Of a stretch of 64,000 nucleotides of DNA, positions 21,109 through 32,700 are shown one piece after another. Position 1 is the first letter of the stretch; the number at the start of each line of letters is the position of its first letter. The position numbers and the translations under genes were made by a program. The notes beneath the pieces were generated by a model, which saw nothing but the letters and a program-made list of their open reading frames with translations, was not told the DNA's origin and did no database searches. Origin of the DNA: Brassica napus (taxonomy: Eukaryota > Streptophyta > Magnoliopsida > Brassicales > Brassicaceae); NCBI RefSeq assembly GCF_020379485.1, contig NW_026016734.1, positions 148,206 to 212,205 on the forward strand, read 5' to 3'.

Positions 21109-22504
21109 TGAATGACATATTAGGCATAATCAATTCAATTGCACGAGCATGAGGATGTCCCAATCTAGCATGCCAGGTAATACTATCACTCCTATCAGCA
21201 GCACTACTCAAGCATACAGAATCAATAGGGTTAGAAGTCTTAGCTGTTTGGAGATGATATAACTGATTCTTGCTCTCCCCTCTACCAATAACTCTCCCAG
21301 TCTTCAAATCTTGAAACTCAACTTCATTTGGCCTGAATACTACTTGACAATCAAGATCAACTGTGGCCTTCTTCACTGATATCAAATTTGAAGTAAACTG
21401 AGGCAGATAGAAAGCAGGTGAGTTCTTCTCAAACAGCTTAAGGTTTCCCACTCCTTCTATTGGGATCCTAGCACCATTAGCTATCATGACACTCCCTGTT
21501 GCAGCCTTGACTTCACTTATCAGACTTCTATCACTGATCATGTGATGTGTTGCTCCAGAGTCAATGATGATAGGTTTGGATGTGGATGCTAAGGCAGGAG
21601 CACCTTGTCTCCGGGTCGTAGCCACAGCATACACATACTTGACAAACCCATCCCATTCTTTCTTTGTGATAGGATCATCTGCTCCTTTGGTCTCTTGTCC
21701 CTTCATACCCACACTTTCTTCTACTGAGCTGCCCATATAGGCTGAGTAGGAACACTCTCCTCTAACCACATGCTGCGCAAACTCTTCAATCAGTCTTGTC
21801 TCCATATCATTCTCAAAGTATCCAGACTGTCTACTCTCCCTCCGAGTCCTTCTCACCATGACCCAAGTCCTGGACAGTCTCCTCAATCTTCCCTTCTTAC
21901 ACCTTGTACCATCTCTGATCCTGATCAGTCTCTTGTTCTTCTCATATACTTTATATGAAGACTGAACAAGCTCACACAACCCATCCACATCTACTCGCTC
22001 ACCATCTTTGAGTACTTGCATAATCAGCTGACCAGATGATGAGTTTAAGCTCACTAGAACGCTCAAGACTACATCTTGCTCCAGCCTCTCTTGAATAACC
22101 TCCGGATCTGATGTGCTTGATCTCAACACATCCAATTCTCTCCACAAGTATTTCAGCTTGCCCACAAGCTGATGGAGTTCTTCCTTTCCTCTTCCTAGGT
22201 CTGTGTTAGCTCTCTTGACTCCACAGACCTTCTTCAGATCGGATCTACTCCCATGAGCTGCTTCAATCCCACATCTTGTATGGTTTTCTTGAACAACTCT
22301 GTCTTCATACCTCAGACTCCACGCCTGACCTGCTTCAATAGCCATTTCTCTTAAAGGCTTCCCCTTTTTATGACTACTCCACAACACACAGCTCCTCAAC
22401 ACTGCCTTCGCCCATCTTGACCAACTTCCACCAGTTTCCTCTTCAAGCTTCAATGGAATACTAGATTTGTGCTTCCTCTCCATGTCTAGATTGTTTGTTT
22501 CCAT
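21109..22504 (-). pseudogene. Element F: decayed gag-protease-pre-integrase fragment
   Basis: 5' coding part of an older, diverged copia element that hosts A-I and A-II. I place the start at 22504 (METNNLDMERKHKSS), which aligns with the start region of A-C; the open frame extends further upstream to 22597. Gag is recognisable but poor, and the expected CCHC zinc knuckle is not visible. The protease motif is present (DSGATHHMISD), as are SVMIANG and the pre-integrase segment WHARLGHPHARAIELIMPNM. The frame is cut by A-I at 21109, so integrase, RT and RNase H are outside the window or lost. I judge it non-functional. Confidence 0.8.
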
Positions 22505-22597
22505 CAGAAAGATCCAAACGAGCCTAGTGACTGAAGAACACAACCCAGAATCACCAAGAACACTCAAGAACACCAAGAACACTCCAAGAACACTCAA

Positions 22598-22602
22598 GAG
22601 AG
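22598..22602. other. Target-site duplication of A-II, left copy
   Basis: gagag, repeated at 34586-34590. Both copies are in the leader of element F. Confidence 0.93.
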
Positions 22603-23133
22603 TATAAGATTTAAGGATGTAAATGATTATCTGAGTTTAGAAAGGATTATAGAAGAGAATAAGAGATTAGGAGACAGATTAGAGACTAATGGAGAATCAT
22701 AATGAAATGAGTATAGAGAGAGATTGTTTAGAACTGTCTAATCTTATTATGAGATGAGGTTACAATATTTATAGAAGAGGCATTAGGGTTATAAGTTAAG
22801 AGAAAGCAGCACTAGTCATAAGCATGTGAAGTCAAGCCAAAGGGGAGCGTCCCTTTTGAATGAACGGATGGTAAGGCTCACACGCTTGGCCTTTACAGCC
22901 TGTCCACGGCCTGGATGGATAAGGCTCGTCCCACCCTTATCCCTAAACGGTCTGATCAGTCTTGAGACCTTCTATGTACTCTAGAGGCTTTACTCACCCA
23001 TCTCCTTCTTCCTTCATGTTTCCTCAGATGTACGGCCAAGCCCCTGTCCGTACATAGGTCGTACTGTCCGTACTCTTTCCATCACTTGCTTAGCTCTTCC
23101 TCTCCTTCTCATAATGACTTCCTCATCTCAACA
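22603..23133 (-). repeat. 3' LTR of A-II
   Basis: 531 bp, plus-strand start tataagattt, end ctcaaca, followed by PPT complement ctccccctcaagc at 23134-23146. The element-sense terminus is TA. Confidence 0.94.
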
Positions 23134-23146
23134 CTCCCCCTCAAGC
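23134..23146 (-). other. Polypurine tract of A-II
   Basis: ctccccctcaagc on the plus strand, adjacent to the 3' LTR. Confidence 0.92.
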
Positions 23147-23273
23147 TTAGCTTTGTGAAAGCCTAAGCTTGGATGGCTATGAGATCTTCCTCATTAAAAA
23201 CCTCACCAAGGAAAACCCATTGGGACAAAACCTTGATGAGGGAAAAAGAGTAAAGACCTCACAGCCAAGAGGA

Positions 23274-26200
23274 TCAGCTCCTTCCCTTCCCAAGATCAAT
23301 GAGGCCCAACCTGATATGAATGGACTCCATTGTCTTCTGTCTTGCAGCCTTGGTGAACACATCAGCCAACTGATCTTCACTCCTTGTGTAACATGGCAAG
23401 ATGACTCCTAGAATGATCATTTGCCTCACCTTGTGGCAATCAACTTCAATGTGCTTGGTTCTCTCATGAAACACCGAGTTGGATGCAATGTGAATGGCTG
23501 CTTGGTTATCACAATGCATTGTCATTGGCGTGGCTTGATCAATCTCCAAATGCTTCAAGATGCCTTTGATCCACACCAACTCGTTGGTAAGCTTCAGCAT
23601 AGCTCTATACTCAGCTTCTGCACTTGAGCAAGAGACCACCTTCTGCTTCTTACTCTTCCATGTCACCAAGTTGCCTCCAATGAATGTGCAATAGCCTGTG
23701 GTTGATCTCCTGTCTGCTCTATCACCAGCCCAATCTGCATCACAGTATCCAACCACTTCAGTGCTTCCATTGCAACCCATCCATACTCCTTGATCAGGTG
23801 AGCCGTTGAGATACATCAAGATCCTCTCCACCATGCGCCAATGATGCTCCTTAGGAACTTGCATGTGTTGACTCACCTGATTCACAGCAAAACAAATGTC
23901 AGGTCTAGTTATGGTAAGATAAATCAATTTGCCAACTAGTTTTCTATAGAGTTTAGGATCCTGATAAGGTTTGCTGTCTTCAATCTCCCCCTCTCGTGGG
24001 ACTTTGTAACCATCCTCCATAGGCATCCTTGCAGTCTTGCCTCCATAAGCACCTGCACCTTTCAAAAGATCAAGTGTATACTTCCTTTGGGACATGAATA
24101 AACCTTCCTTGGATCTACATATCTCAATTCCAAGAAAGTATTTCATTTCTCCCAAATCTTTAATCTCAAACATGGATTTAATGAACTCCTTGGTTGCTAT
24201 GATACCTTCCTTATCACTTCCTGTGATAATGATATCATCAACATACACAAGAAGTGCAATCATACCTGAGGGAGTTGTGAGTGTGAAGAGAGTGTGGTCT
24301 AGTTCAGACTTCTTGAAGCCACGGCCATTCAGAGTAGTGCTCAGCTTGTTGTACCAAGCCCTTGGTGATTGCTTCAGCCCATAGATAGCTTTCTTCAATC
24401 TTAACACATTCCCTTTCTTCACTAAGTGTTCTAGGCCTGGAGGTGGATGCATATATACTTCATCCTCAAGTTCACCTTGTAAGAATGCATTCTTCACATC
24501 CATTTGCCATAACCCCCATCCAAGATTCACAGCCAAGCTTAATACAATCCTTATGGTATGTAGTTTAGCTACTGGTGCAAAGGTCTCTATGTAATCTTCT
24601 CCATAAGTTTGAGTGAAACCTCTTGCTACTAGCCTTGACTTCTTCCTCTCAACCTTTCCATCAGCCTTATACTTGATTGTGAATATCCATTTACTACTCA
24701 CAGCCTTCTTCCCTTTTGGTAACTCACTCTCATACCATGTATCATTCTTGATCATGGCTCCTGCCTCAGCTCCAACTGATTCCTTCCATTCTTTATCCAT
24801 GATTGCTTCTTCATAGCTTCTTGGAATATAGTTCTCATCCAAGTTAACCATGAACGCACAATGTTCTTCAGGGTATTGAGCAAAGGAACACACAACTCGA
24901 GAAGGATCCTCCACAGCTTGGGCATTGTAGTACACTCGCGTGTTTACCCAAGAGGAAGGATCCTTTCTAATCCTTGTGCTTCTCCTCAATACAGGTTGTT
25001 CTTGCACTTGAACCTGCTCATCTTGTATATGCGGTTCTTGTGCTTCACTGTGATGTTCTTCATCTCCTTGGTCTTGCTCACCTTGATGATGAGAACCTGA
25101 GTTGAACTCTTCTCCTTCTTCACTCAAGCCGACTCCTTCTTGGCCATTTTCTTGAGTTTCAGGTTCACTTCCCCCCTCATGATCAAGGTGAGGTGTTTGA
25201 GCAGCTCTTCTTGGTTCATTTGAGCTCTCTTCTGGTTGTCTACTTCTTGTGGACTGATCCTGATTCATCTTGATACCAAGACCTTCCAAAATCACTCTTA
25301 AGACTCCAGCCTTATCTGATGTAAGATCCCTCAAGTCTTCTTGATTCTTCTCTTCATAATATCCTCTTTCTTCAATGAACTTCACATCTCTAGATACAAG
25401 TACCCTTCTAGCTTCTGGATCATAACACTTATATCCTTTTTGAGTTGTTGAGTAGCCAATGAACATTGCCTTTCTGCTTCTTGCTTCTAGCTTGTTCCTC
25501 AACTCTCCTGGTACCAACACATAACACAAGCATCCAAACACTCTCATATATGTCAAAGATGGCTTGCGCTGGTTCAGTACCTCAAACGGTGCTTGATCCT
25601 TCAATACCCTTGTAGGTATTCGGTTGATTAGATAGCAAGCAGTGGATACAGCATCACTCCAGAATCTTTTAGGTACATTAGCTTGGAACATTAATGACCG
25701 AGCTACCTCCATCAAGTGCCTGTTCTTCCTCTCAGCTACACCATTCTGTTGTGGTGTGTAGGGGCAGCTTGTTTGATGAAGTATTCCATGATGATCTAGA
25801 TGGCTTTTGAACGCATAGCTTGTGTATTCTCCTCCATTATCTGATCTCAAAATTTTAATCTTAGCATGATAATGGTTAGTCACATAAGCTTGAAAGTTCT
25901 TGAATGCATCTATCACCCTATCTTTTGATGGAATTAGTGTTAACCAGGTGTATTTAGATTTTTCATCAATGAATGTGACAAAATACTTATGATTATCTCT
26001 AGAGAAAATAGGTGCAGTCCACACATCAGTATGAATCAAATCAAAGCAATTTTCATAAGCAGTAGATGTTCTTGGAAATACATTCTTACAATGCTTGCCT
26101 AAAATGCAAGCTTCACACTTATCATTTTCAAAAACCACACCTGGTAACATCAAGTTTAAAGCCCTCTCATGGGGATGACCTAGTCTAGCATGCCACAATG

Positions 26201-26706
26201 CATTTTTATTCAAACTAGAAGCAGAAGTAAATGAGCAGTTATGATTGGAAACAGGATCAAGCTTCTCAAGCATATATAACTCTCCCTTTGTAACTCCTTT
26301 TCCAATCAGTTGGCTGCTTTCAATATCCTGAAACTTCACATCATTAGGACTGAATATAACATTGCAATTCAAATCAGTAGTGCATTTCTTAACTGAAAGT
26401 AGATTTGATGTGAATTCAGGAATGTACAATGCTCTAGTAGTCTTATCAAATAGCTTTAAGTTTCCTATTCCCTTAATAGGTATCTTATCTCCATTTGCAA
26501 TCATCACACATCCATTAGTAGGTTCTATGTCTTTAATCAGGTTGGTGTCACTAATCATATGATGAGATGCACCTGAATCTATAATCAATGGTTTGGATGC
26601 ATTGCTAGCATGATGGCAGATACAATTTGATCTATATGCATTCATCCTAGCATTTCTATCAATGCACTGCTCAATTCCAGCCTTACTATCATTCCTAGCA
26701 ATCTCA
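23274..26706 (-). pseudogene. A-II gag-pol, 3' segment (protease to RNase H)
   Basis: Carries codons from just before the protease (DSGASHHM) through integrase (RSDNGGEY, NGVAERKNR), reverse transcriptase (YVDDIIITGSD) and RNase H to the natural end IDLGKGRS. The reading frame is interrupted only by A-III at 26706/32701. The two segments, counting one TSD copy, add up to 4524 bp, the full family A length, so no other lesion is needed to explain the loss. It differs from A-III at scattered residues, for example RALYIPEF instead of RAFYIPEF. Confidence 0.93.
26702..26706. other. Target-site duplication of A-III, left copy
   Basis: tctca, repeated at 32696-32700, in gag-pol of A-II. Confidence 0.94.
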
Positions 26707-27237
26707 TGTGAGTTTTAAGGATGTAAATGATTATCTGAGTTTAGAAAGGATTATAGAAGAGAATAAGAGATTAAGAGACAGATTAGAGACTAATGGAGAA
26801 TCATAATGAAATGAGTATAGAGAGAGATTGTTTAGAACTGTCTGATCTTATTATGAGATGAGGTTACAATATTTATAGAAGAGGCATTAGGGTTACAAGT
26901 TAAGAGAAAGCAGCACTAGTCATAAGCATGTGAAGTCAAGTCCAAGAGGAGCGTCCCTTTTGAATGAACGGATGGTAAGGCTCACACGCTTGGCCTTTAC
27001 AGCCTGTCCACGGCCTGGATGGATAAGGCTCGTCCCACCCTTATCCCTAAACGGTCTGATCAGTCTTGAGACCTTCTATGTACTCTAGAGGCTTTACTCA
27101 CCCATCTCCTTCTTCCTTCATGTTTCCTCAGATGTACGGCCAAGCCCCTGTCCGTACATAGGCCGTACTGTCCGTACTCTTTCCATTACTTGCTTAGCTC
27201 TTCCTCTCCTTCTCATAATGACTTCCTCATCTCAACA
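26707..27237 (-). repeat. 3' LTR of A-III
   Basis: 531 bp, tgtgagtttt...ctcaaca on the plus strand, followed by the PPT complement. Confidence 0.94.
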
Positions 27238-27250
27238 CTCCCCCTCAAGC
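27238..27250 (-). other. Polypurine tract of A-III
   Basis: ctccccctcaagc on the plus strand. Confidence 0.92.
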
Positions 27251-27377
27251 TTAGCTTTGTGAAAGCCTAAGCTTGGATGGCTATGAGATCTTCCTCATTA
27301 AAAACCTCACCAAGGAAAACCCATTGGGACAAAACCTTGATGAGGGAAAAAGAGTAAAGACCTCACAGCCAAGAGGA

Positions 27378-30300
27378 TCAGCTCCTTCCCTTCCCAAGAT
27401 CAATGAGGCCCAACCTGATATGAATGGACTCCATTGTCTTCTGTCTTGCAGCCTTGGTGAACACATCAGCCAACTGATCTTCACTCCTTGTGTAACATGG
27501 CAAGATGACTCCTAGAATGATCATTTGCCTCACCTTGTGGCAATCAACTTCAATGTGCTTGGTTCTCTCATGAAACACCGAGTTGGATGCAATGTGAATG
27601 GCTGCTTGGTTATCACAATGCATTGTCATTGGCGTGGCTTGATCAATCTCCAAATGCTTCAAGATGCCTTTGATCCACACCAACTCGTTGGTAAGCTTCA
27701 GCATAGCTCTATACTCAGCTTCTGCACTTGAGCAAGAGACCACCTTCTGCTTCTTACTCTTCCATGTCACCAAGTTGCCTCCAATGAATGTGCAATAGCC
27801 TGTGGTTGATCTCCTGTCTGCTCTATCACCAGCCCAATCTGCATCACAGTATCCAACCACTTCAGTGCTTCCATTGCAACCCATCCATACTCCTTGATCA
27901 GGTGAGCCGTTGAGATACATCAAGATCCTCTCCACCATGCGCCAATGATGCTCCTTAGGAACTTGCATGTGTTGACTCACCTGATTCACAGCAAAACAAA
28001 TGTCAGGTCTAGTTATGGTAAGATAAATCAATTTGCCAACTAGTTTTCTATAGAGTTTAGGATCCTGATAAGGTTTGCTGTCTTCAATCTCCCCCTCTCG
28101 TGGGACTTTGTAGCCATCCTCCATAGGCATCCTTGCAGTCTTGCCTCCATAAGCACCTGCACCTTTCAAAAGATCAAGTGTATACTTCCTTTGGGACATG
28201 AATAAACCTTCCTTGGATCTACATATCTCAATTCCAAGAAAGTATTTCATTTCTCCCAAATCTTTAATCTCAAACATGGATTTAATGAACTCCTTGGTTG
28301 CTATGATACCTTCCTTATCACTTCCTGTGATAATGATATCATCAACATACACAAGAAGTGCAATCATACCTGAGGGAGTTGTGAGTGTGAAGAGAGTGTG
28401 GTCTAGTTCAGACTTCTTGAAGCCACGGCCATTCAGAGTAGTGCTCAGCTTGTTGTACCAAGCCCTTGGTGATTGCTTCAGCCCATAGATAGCTTTCTTC
28501 AATCTTAACACATTCCCTTTCTTCACTAAGTGTTCTAGGCCTGGAGGTGGATGCATATATACTTCATCCTCAAGTTCACCTTGTAAGAATGCATTCTTCA
28601 CATCCATTTGCCATAACCCCCATCCAAGATTCACAGCCAAGCTTAATACAATCCTTATGGTATGTAGTTTAGCTACTGGTGCAAAGGTCTCTATGTAATC
28701 TTCTCCATAAGTTTGAGTGAAACCTCTTGCTACTAGCCTTGACTTCTTCCTCTCAACCTTTCCATCAGCCTTATACTTGATTGTGAATATCCATTTACTA
28801 CTCACAGCCTTCTTCCCTTTTGGTAACTCACTCTCATACCATGTATCATTCTTGATCATGGCTCCTGCCTCAGCTCCAACTGATTCCTTCCATTCTTTAT
28901 CCATGATTGCTTCTTCATAGCTTCTTGGAATATAGTTCTCATCCAAGTTAACCATGAACGCACAATGTTCTTCAGGGTATTGAGCAAAGGAACACACAAC
29001 TCGAGAAGGATCCTCCACAGCTTGGGCATTGTAGTACACTCGCGTGTTTACCCAAGAGGAAGGATCCTTTCTAATCCTTGTGCTTCTCCTCAATACAGGT
29101 TGTTCTTGCACTTGAACCTGCTCATCTTGTATATGCGGTTCTTGTGCTTCACTGTGATGTTCTTCATCTCCTTGGTCTTGCTCACCTTGATGATGAGAAC
29201 CTGAGTTGAACTCTTCTCCTTCTTCACTCAAGCCGACTCCTTCTTGGCCATTTTCTTGAGTTTCAGGTTCACTTCCCCCCTCATGATCAAGGTGAGGTGT
29301 TTGAGCAGCTCTTCTTGGTTCATTTGAGCTCTCTTCTGGTTGTCTACTTCTTGTGGACTGATCCTGATTCATCTTGATACCAAGACCCTCCAAAATCACT
29401 CTTAAGACTCCAGCCTTATCTGATGTAAGATCCCTCAAGTCTTCTTGATTCTTCTCTTCATAGTATCCTCTTTCTTCAATGAACTTCACATCTCTAGATA
29501 CAAGTACCCTTCTAGCTTCTGGATCATAACACTTATATCCTTTTTGAGTTGTTGAGTAGCCAATGAACATTGCCTTTCTGCTTCTTGCTTCTAGCTTGTT
29601 CCTCAACTCTCCTGGTACCAACACATAACACAAGCATCCAAACACTCTCATATATGTCAAAGATGGCTTGCGCTGGTTCAGTACCTCAAACGGTGCTTGA
29701 TCCTTCAATACCCTTGTAGGTATTCGGTTGATGAGATAGCAAGCAGTAGATACAGCATCACTCCAGAATCTTTTAGGTACATTAGCTTGGAACATTAATG
29801 ACCGAGCCACCTCCATCAAGTGCCTGTTCTTCCTCTCAGCTACACCATTCTGTTGTGGTGTGTAGGGGCAGCTTGTTTGATGAAGTATTCCATGATGATC
29901 TAGATGGCTTTTGAACGCATAGCTTGTGTATTCTCCTCCATTATCTGATCTCAAAATTTTAATCTTAGCATGATAATGGTTAGTCACATAAGCTTGAAAG
30001 TTCTTGAATGCATCTATCACCCTATCTTTTGATGGAATTAGTGTTAACCAGGTGTATTTAGATTTTTCATCAATGAATGTGACAAAGTACTTATGATTAT
30101 CTCTAGAGAAAATAGGTGCAGTCCACACATCAGTATGAATCAAATCAAAGCAATTTTCATAAGCAGTAGATGTTCTTGGAAATACATTCTTACAATGCTT
30201 GCCTAAAATGCAAGCTTCACACTTATCATTTTCAAAAACCACACCTGGTAACATCAAGTTTAAAGCCCTCTCATGGGGATGACCTAGTCTAGCATGCCAC

Positions 30301-31901
30301 AATGCATTTTTATTCAAACTAGAAGCAGAAGTAAATGAGCAGTTATGATTGGAAACAGGATCAAGCTTCTCAAGCATATATAACTCTCCCTTTGTAACTC
30401 CTTTTCCAATCAGTTGGCTGCTTTCAATATCCTGAAACTTCACATCATTAGGACTGAATATAACATTGCAATTCAAATCAGTAGTGCATTTCTTAACTGA
30501 AAGTAGATTTGATGTGAATTCAGGAATGTAAAATGCTCTAGTAGTCTTATCAAATAGCTTTAAGTTTCCTATTCCCTTAATAGGTATCTTATCTCCATTT
30601 GCAATCATCACACATCCATTAGTAGGTTCTATGTCTTTAATCAGGTTGGTGTCACTAATCATATGATGAGATGCACCTGAATCTATAATCAATGGTTTGG
30701 ATGCATTGCTAGCATGATGGCAGATACAATTTGATCTATATGCATTCATCCTAGCATTTCTATCAATGCACTGCTCAATTCCAGCCTTACTATCATTCCT
30801 AGCAATCTCAGCCTTACTGTGAGTCATTTCTATAGTCCTAGCAATCATAGAGGCACCAAATGAATACCCATGAATGTTACCATTATCCTTGAGCATTTTG
30901 ATGAGTGCATCCATCTCGGACCTCCTGATGAAGTCTTGATCATTGCCTCGGGGGTTGATGGCTCCAGTATAAGTCACCAAAGCTTTTCCATTCCCTTCAC
31001 GGTTCTCCACTTCAGTTCCTCGGTTGGATGGCCCTGCTCCACTTGATCCTTCAGTCATGTGAGCTCTTGCCTCTTTCTCCTTTATGAACTTAGCCGGCTT
31101 CAAGTGGGGATGGAGTATCCAGCACTGAATCTTCTTGTGCCCATACCTCTTGCAATGATCACAATTCCCATTGAACTTCTCATACTTGTTGTAGCCAGCT
31201 TTGTTGGCTTGAGGAGGTTCTTCACGGTCAGATTGCACAGCATTTGCAAGAGATAAGTCTCCCTTGCCTCCAAACAAGCCCATTGAGCCCTGCTCCCTTT
31301 GTATCTGAGCACACACCTCCTCAAGGTCAGGTAATTTCTCGGACCTTAGCATGTGCTGAATGAGACCATTGTAGCTTGCATTCAATGTGAGCAGCAACCC
31401 AAAGACCTTGTCCTGCTCACGCCTCTCATTTAGAAGCTCTGGATCAACTGTGCTTGGCCTCAACATCTCCAGCTCAGACCACAGTGTCCTGAACCTCCCC
31501 AAATGCTTTGTAAACTCCATGTCATCTTGGGTTAACTCGTTGATTGCCTTCTTGACTTCAAACACTCGGTTCAGGTTAGAAACATTTCCATACACCTTCT
31601 TCAGAGTGTCCCACAGCTCCTTGGCTGTCTCACAGTAGCTATAAGCATCTAGGATAGCCGGTTCCAACGAGGCATGAAGAACTGACATCACCATCATGTC
31701 TTCTTGTTGCCACTTCTCCACAACACTCTCCTCGGAGCTCTCTGCGTCACCCTCTTGAGTAATCGCCCTTGGAGCTTCACCAGCTGTGATATGCTTCCAC
31801 AAACCCTTGCTTCCCACAGCAGTCTTCACCATCCTAGACCAGACTAGGTAGTTGCTTCCTTTGAATGTCACCGCGACCTTCATCTTCAAAACACTTTCCA
31901 T
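27378..31901 (-). CDS. Gag-pol polyprotein of A-III (1507 aa)
   Basis: Uninterrupted copia polyprotein whose length and motif content match the A-IV protein. The zinc knuckle CDHCKRYGHKKIQC lies near residues 247-260, and the protease catalytic Asp near 407 (DSGASHHM). The integrase D,D-35-E triad is near 591, 653 and 689. The acidic linker LRRSTRIRKD joins the reverse transcriptase, which has YVDD near 1185-1188. RNase H starts around GYCDADW (near 1350) and the protein ends QLADVFTKAARQKTMES...IDLGKGRS. Roles are capsid formation, self-cleavage, reverse transcription and integration. All motifs are intact and the flanking LTRs nearly identical, so it may be active or only recently silenced. 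Confidence 0.96.
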   Translation of the reverse strand: MESVLKMKVAVTFKGSNYLVWSRMVKTAVGSKGLWKHITAGEAPRAITQEGDAESSEESVVEKWQQEDMMVMSVLHASLEPAILDAYSYCETAKELWDTLKKVYGNVSNLNRVFEVKKAINELTQDDMEFTKHLGRFRTLWSELEMLRPSTVDPELLNERREQDKVFGLLLTLNASYNGLIQHMLRSEKLPDLEEVCAQIQREQGSMGLFGGKGDLSLANAVQSDREEPPQANKAGYNKYEKFNGNCDHCKRYGHKKIQCWILHPHLKPAKFIKEKEARAHMTEGSSGAGPSNRGTEVENREGNGKALVTYTGAINPRGNDQDFIRRSEMDALIKMLKDNGNIHGYSFGASMIARTIEMTHSKAEIARNDSKAGIEQCIDRNARMNAYRSNCICHHASNASKPLIIDSGASHHMISDTNLIKDIEPTNGCVMIANGDKIPIKGIGNLKLFDKTTRAFYIPEFTSNLLSVKKCTTDLNCNVIFSPNDVKFQDIESSQLIGKGVTKGELYMLEKLDPVSNHNCSFTSASSLNKNALWHARLGHPHERALNLMLPGVVFENDKCEACILGKHCKNVFPRTSTAYENCFDLIHTDVWTAPIFSRDNHKYFVTFIDEKSKYTWLTLIPSKDRVIDAFKNFQAYVTNHYHAKIKILRSDNGGEYTSYAFKSHLDHHGILHQTSCPYTPQQNGVAERKNRHLMEVARSLMFQANVPKRFWSDAVSTACYLINRIPTRVLKDQAPFEVLNQRKPSLTYMRVFGCLCYVLVPGELRNKLEARSRKAMFIGYSTTQKGYKCYDPEARRVLVSRDVKFIEERGYYEEKNQEDLRDLTSDKAGVLRVILEGLGIKMNQDQSTRSRQPEESSNEPRRAAQTPHLDHEGGSEPETQENGQEGVGLSEEGEEFNSGSHHQGEQDQGDEEHHSEAQEPHIQDEQVQVQEQPVLRRSTRIRKDPSSWVNTRVYYNAQAVEDPSRVVCSFAQYPEEHCAFMVNLDENYIPRSYEEAIMDKEWKESVGAEAGAMIKNDTWYESELPKGKKAVSSKWIFTIKYKADGKVERKKSRLVARGFTQTYGEDYIETFAPVAKLHTIRIVLSLAVNLGWGLWQMDVKNAFLQGELEDEVYMHPPPGLEHLVKKGNVLRLKKAIYGLKQSPRAWYNKLSTTLNGRGFKKSELDHTLFTLTTPSGMIALLVYVDDIIITGSDKEGIIATKEFIKSMFEIKDLGEMKYFLGIEICRSKEGLFMSQRKYTLDLLKGAGAYGGKTARMPMEDGYKVPREGEIEDSKPYQDPKLYRKLVGKLIYLTITRPDICFAVNQVSQHMQVPKEHHWRMVERILMYLNGSPDQGVWMGCNGSTEVVGYCDADWAGDRADRRSTTGYCTFIGGNLVTWKSKKQKVVSCSSAEAEYRAMLKLTNELVWIKGILKHLEIDQATPMTMHCDNQAAIHIASNSVFHERTKHIEVDCHKVRQMIILGVILPCYTRSEDQLADVFTKAARQKTMESIHIRLGLIDLGKGRS

Positions 31902-32146
31902 CTTGAACAGCTTGACGTCTACAGCTTGAACAAACTACTAGATCTTGTACTGAGAACCCACACTGCCCTCTAGAACAAAGATTTACCCTTGAGTCTTCAA
32001 ATGACCCTCCCACGGATCACCAAGACACACGCAAAGTACCTTGAGCTTTTGAACTCTCAAGAAACTCTCAAACACACTCACTTGTTCTCTTAAAGTTTCA
32101 AACTTGAATCCTTTAAGAAAGTCTCTCACGAACTCAGATTTTAATC

Positions 32147-32164
32147 AACCTGGCTCTGATACCA
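32147..32164 (-). other. Primer-binding site of A-III
   Basis: aacctggctctgatacca abutting the LTR at 32165; tRNA-iMet type. Confidence 0.94.
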
Positions 32165-32695
32165 TGTGAGTTTTAAGGATGTAAATGATTATCTGAGTTT
32201 AGAAAGGATTATAGAAGAGAATAAGAGATTAAGAGACAGATTAGAGACTAATGGAGAATCATAATGAAATGAGTATAGAGAGAGATTGTTTAGAACTGTC
32301 TGATCTTATTATGAGATGAGGTTACAATATTTATAGAAGAGGCATTAGGGTTACAAGTTAAGAGAAAGCAGCACTAGTCATAAGCATGTGAAGTCAAGTC
32401 CAAGAGGAGCGTCCCTTTTGAATGAACGGATGGTAAGGCTCACACGCTTGGCCTTTACAGCCTGTCCACGGCCTGGATGGATAAGGCTCGTCCCACCCTT
32501 ATCCCTAAACGGTCTGATCAGTCTTGAGACCTTCTATGTACTCTAGAGGCTTTACTCACCCATCTCCTTCTTCCTTCATGTTTCCTCAGATGTACGGCCA
32601 AGCCCCTGTCCTTACATAGGCCGTACTGTCCGTACTCTTTCCATTACTTGCTTAGCTCTTCCTCTCCTTCTCATAATGACTTCCTCATCTCAACA
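32165..32695 (-). repeat. 5' LTR of A-III
   Basis: 531 bp. TATAAATA box in element sense at 32328-32335. GTACGG cluster near 32590-32636, with one core changed to cttacat compared with the 3' LTR. Confidence 0.94.
32328..32335 (-). promoter_or_regulatory. TATA box of A-III 5' LTR
   Basis: tatttata on the plus strand reads TATAAATA in the element. A conserved aataagat(c/t)agacagttc segment follows, a likely transcription-start and poly(A)-signal region. Confidence 0.6.
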
Positions 32696-32700
32696 TCTCA

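Larger units (their letters stand above)
26707..32695 (-). mobile_element. Element A-III: complete autonomous copia element
   Basis: 5989-bp full-length family A element with two 531-bp LTRs, PBS, PPT, intact 1507-aa polyprotein and TSD tctca. The LTRs differ at about one site by eye (gtccgtac versus gtccttac). It is inserted into A-II, a member of its own family, in the same orientation. Its LTR ends in canonical CA, unlike those of A-I, A-II and A-IV. Confidence 0.96.
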
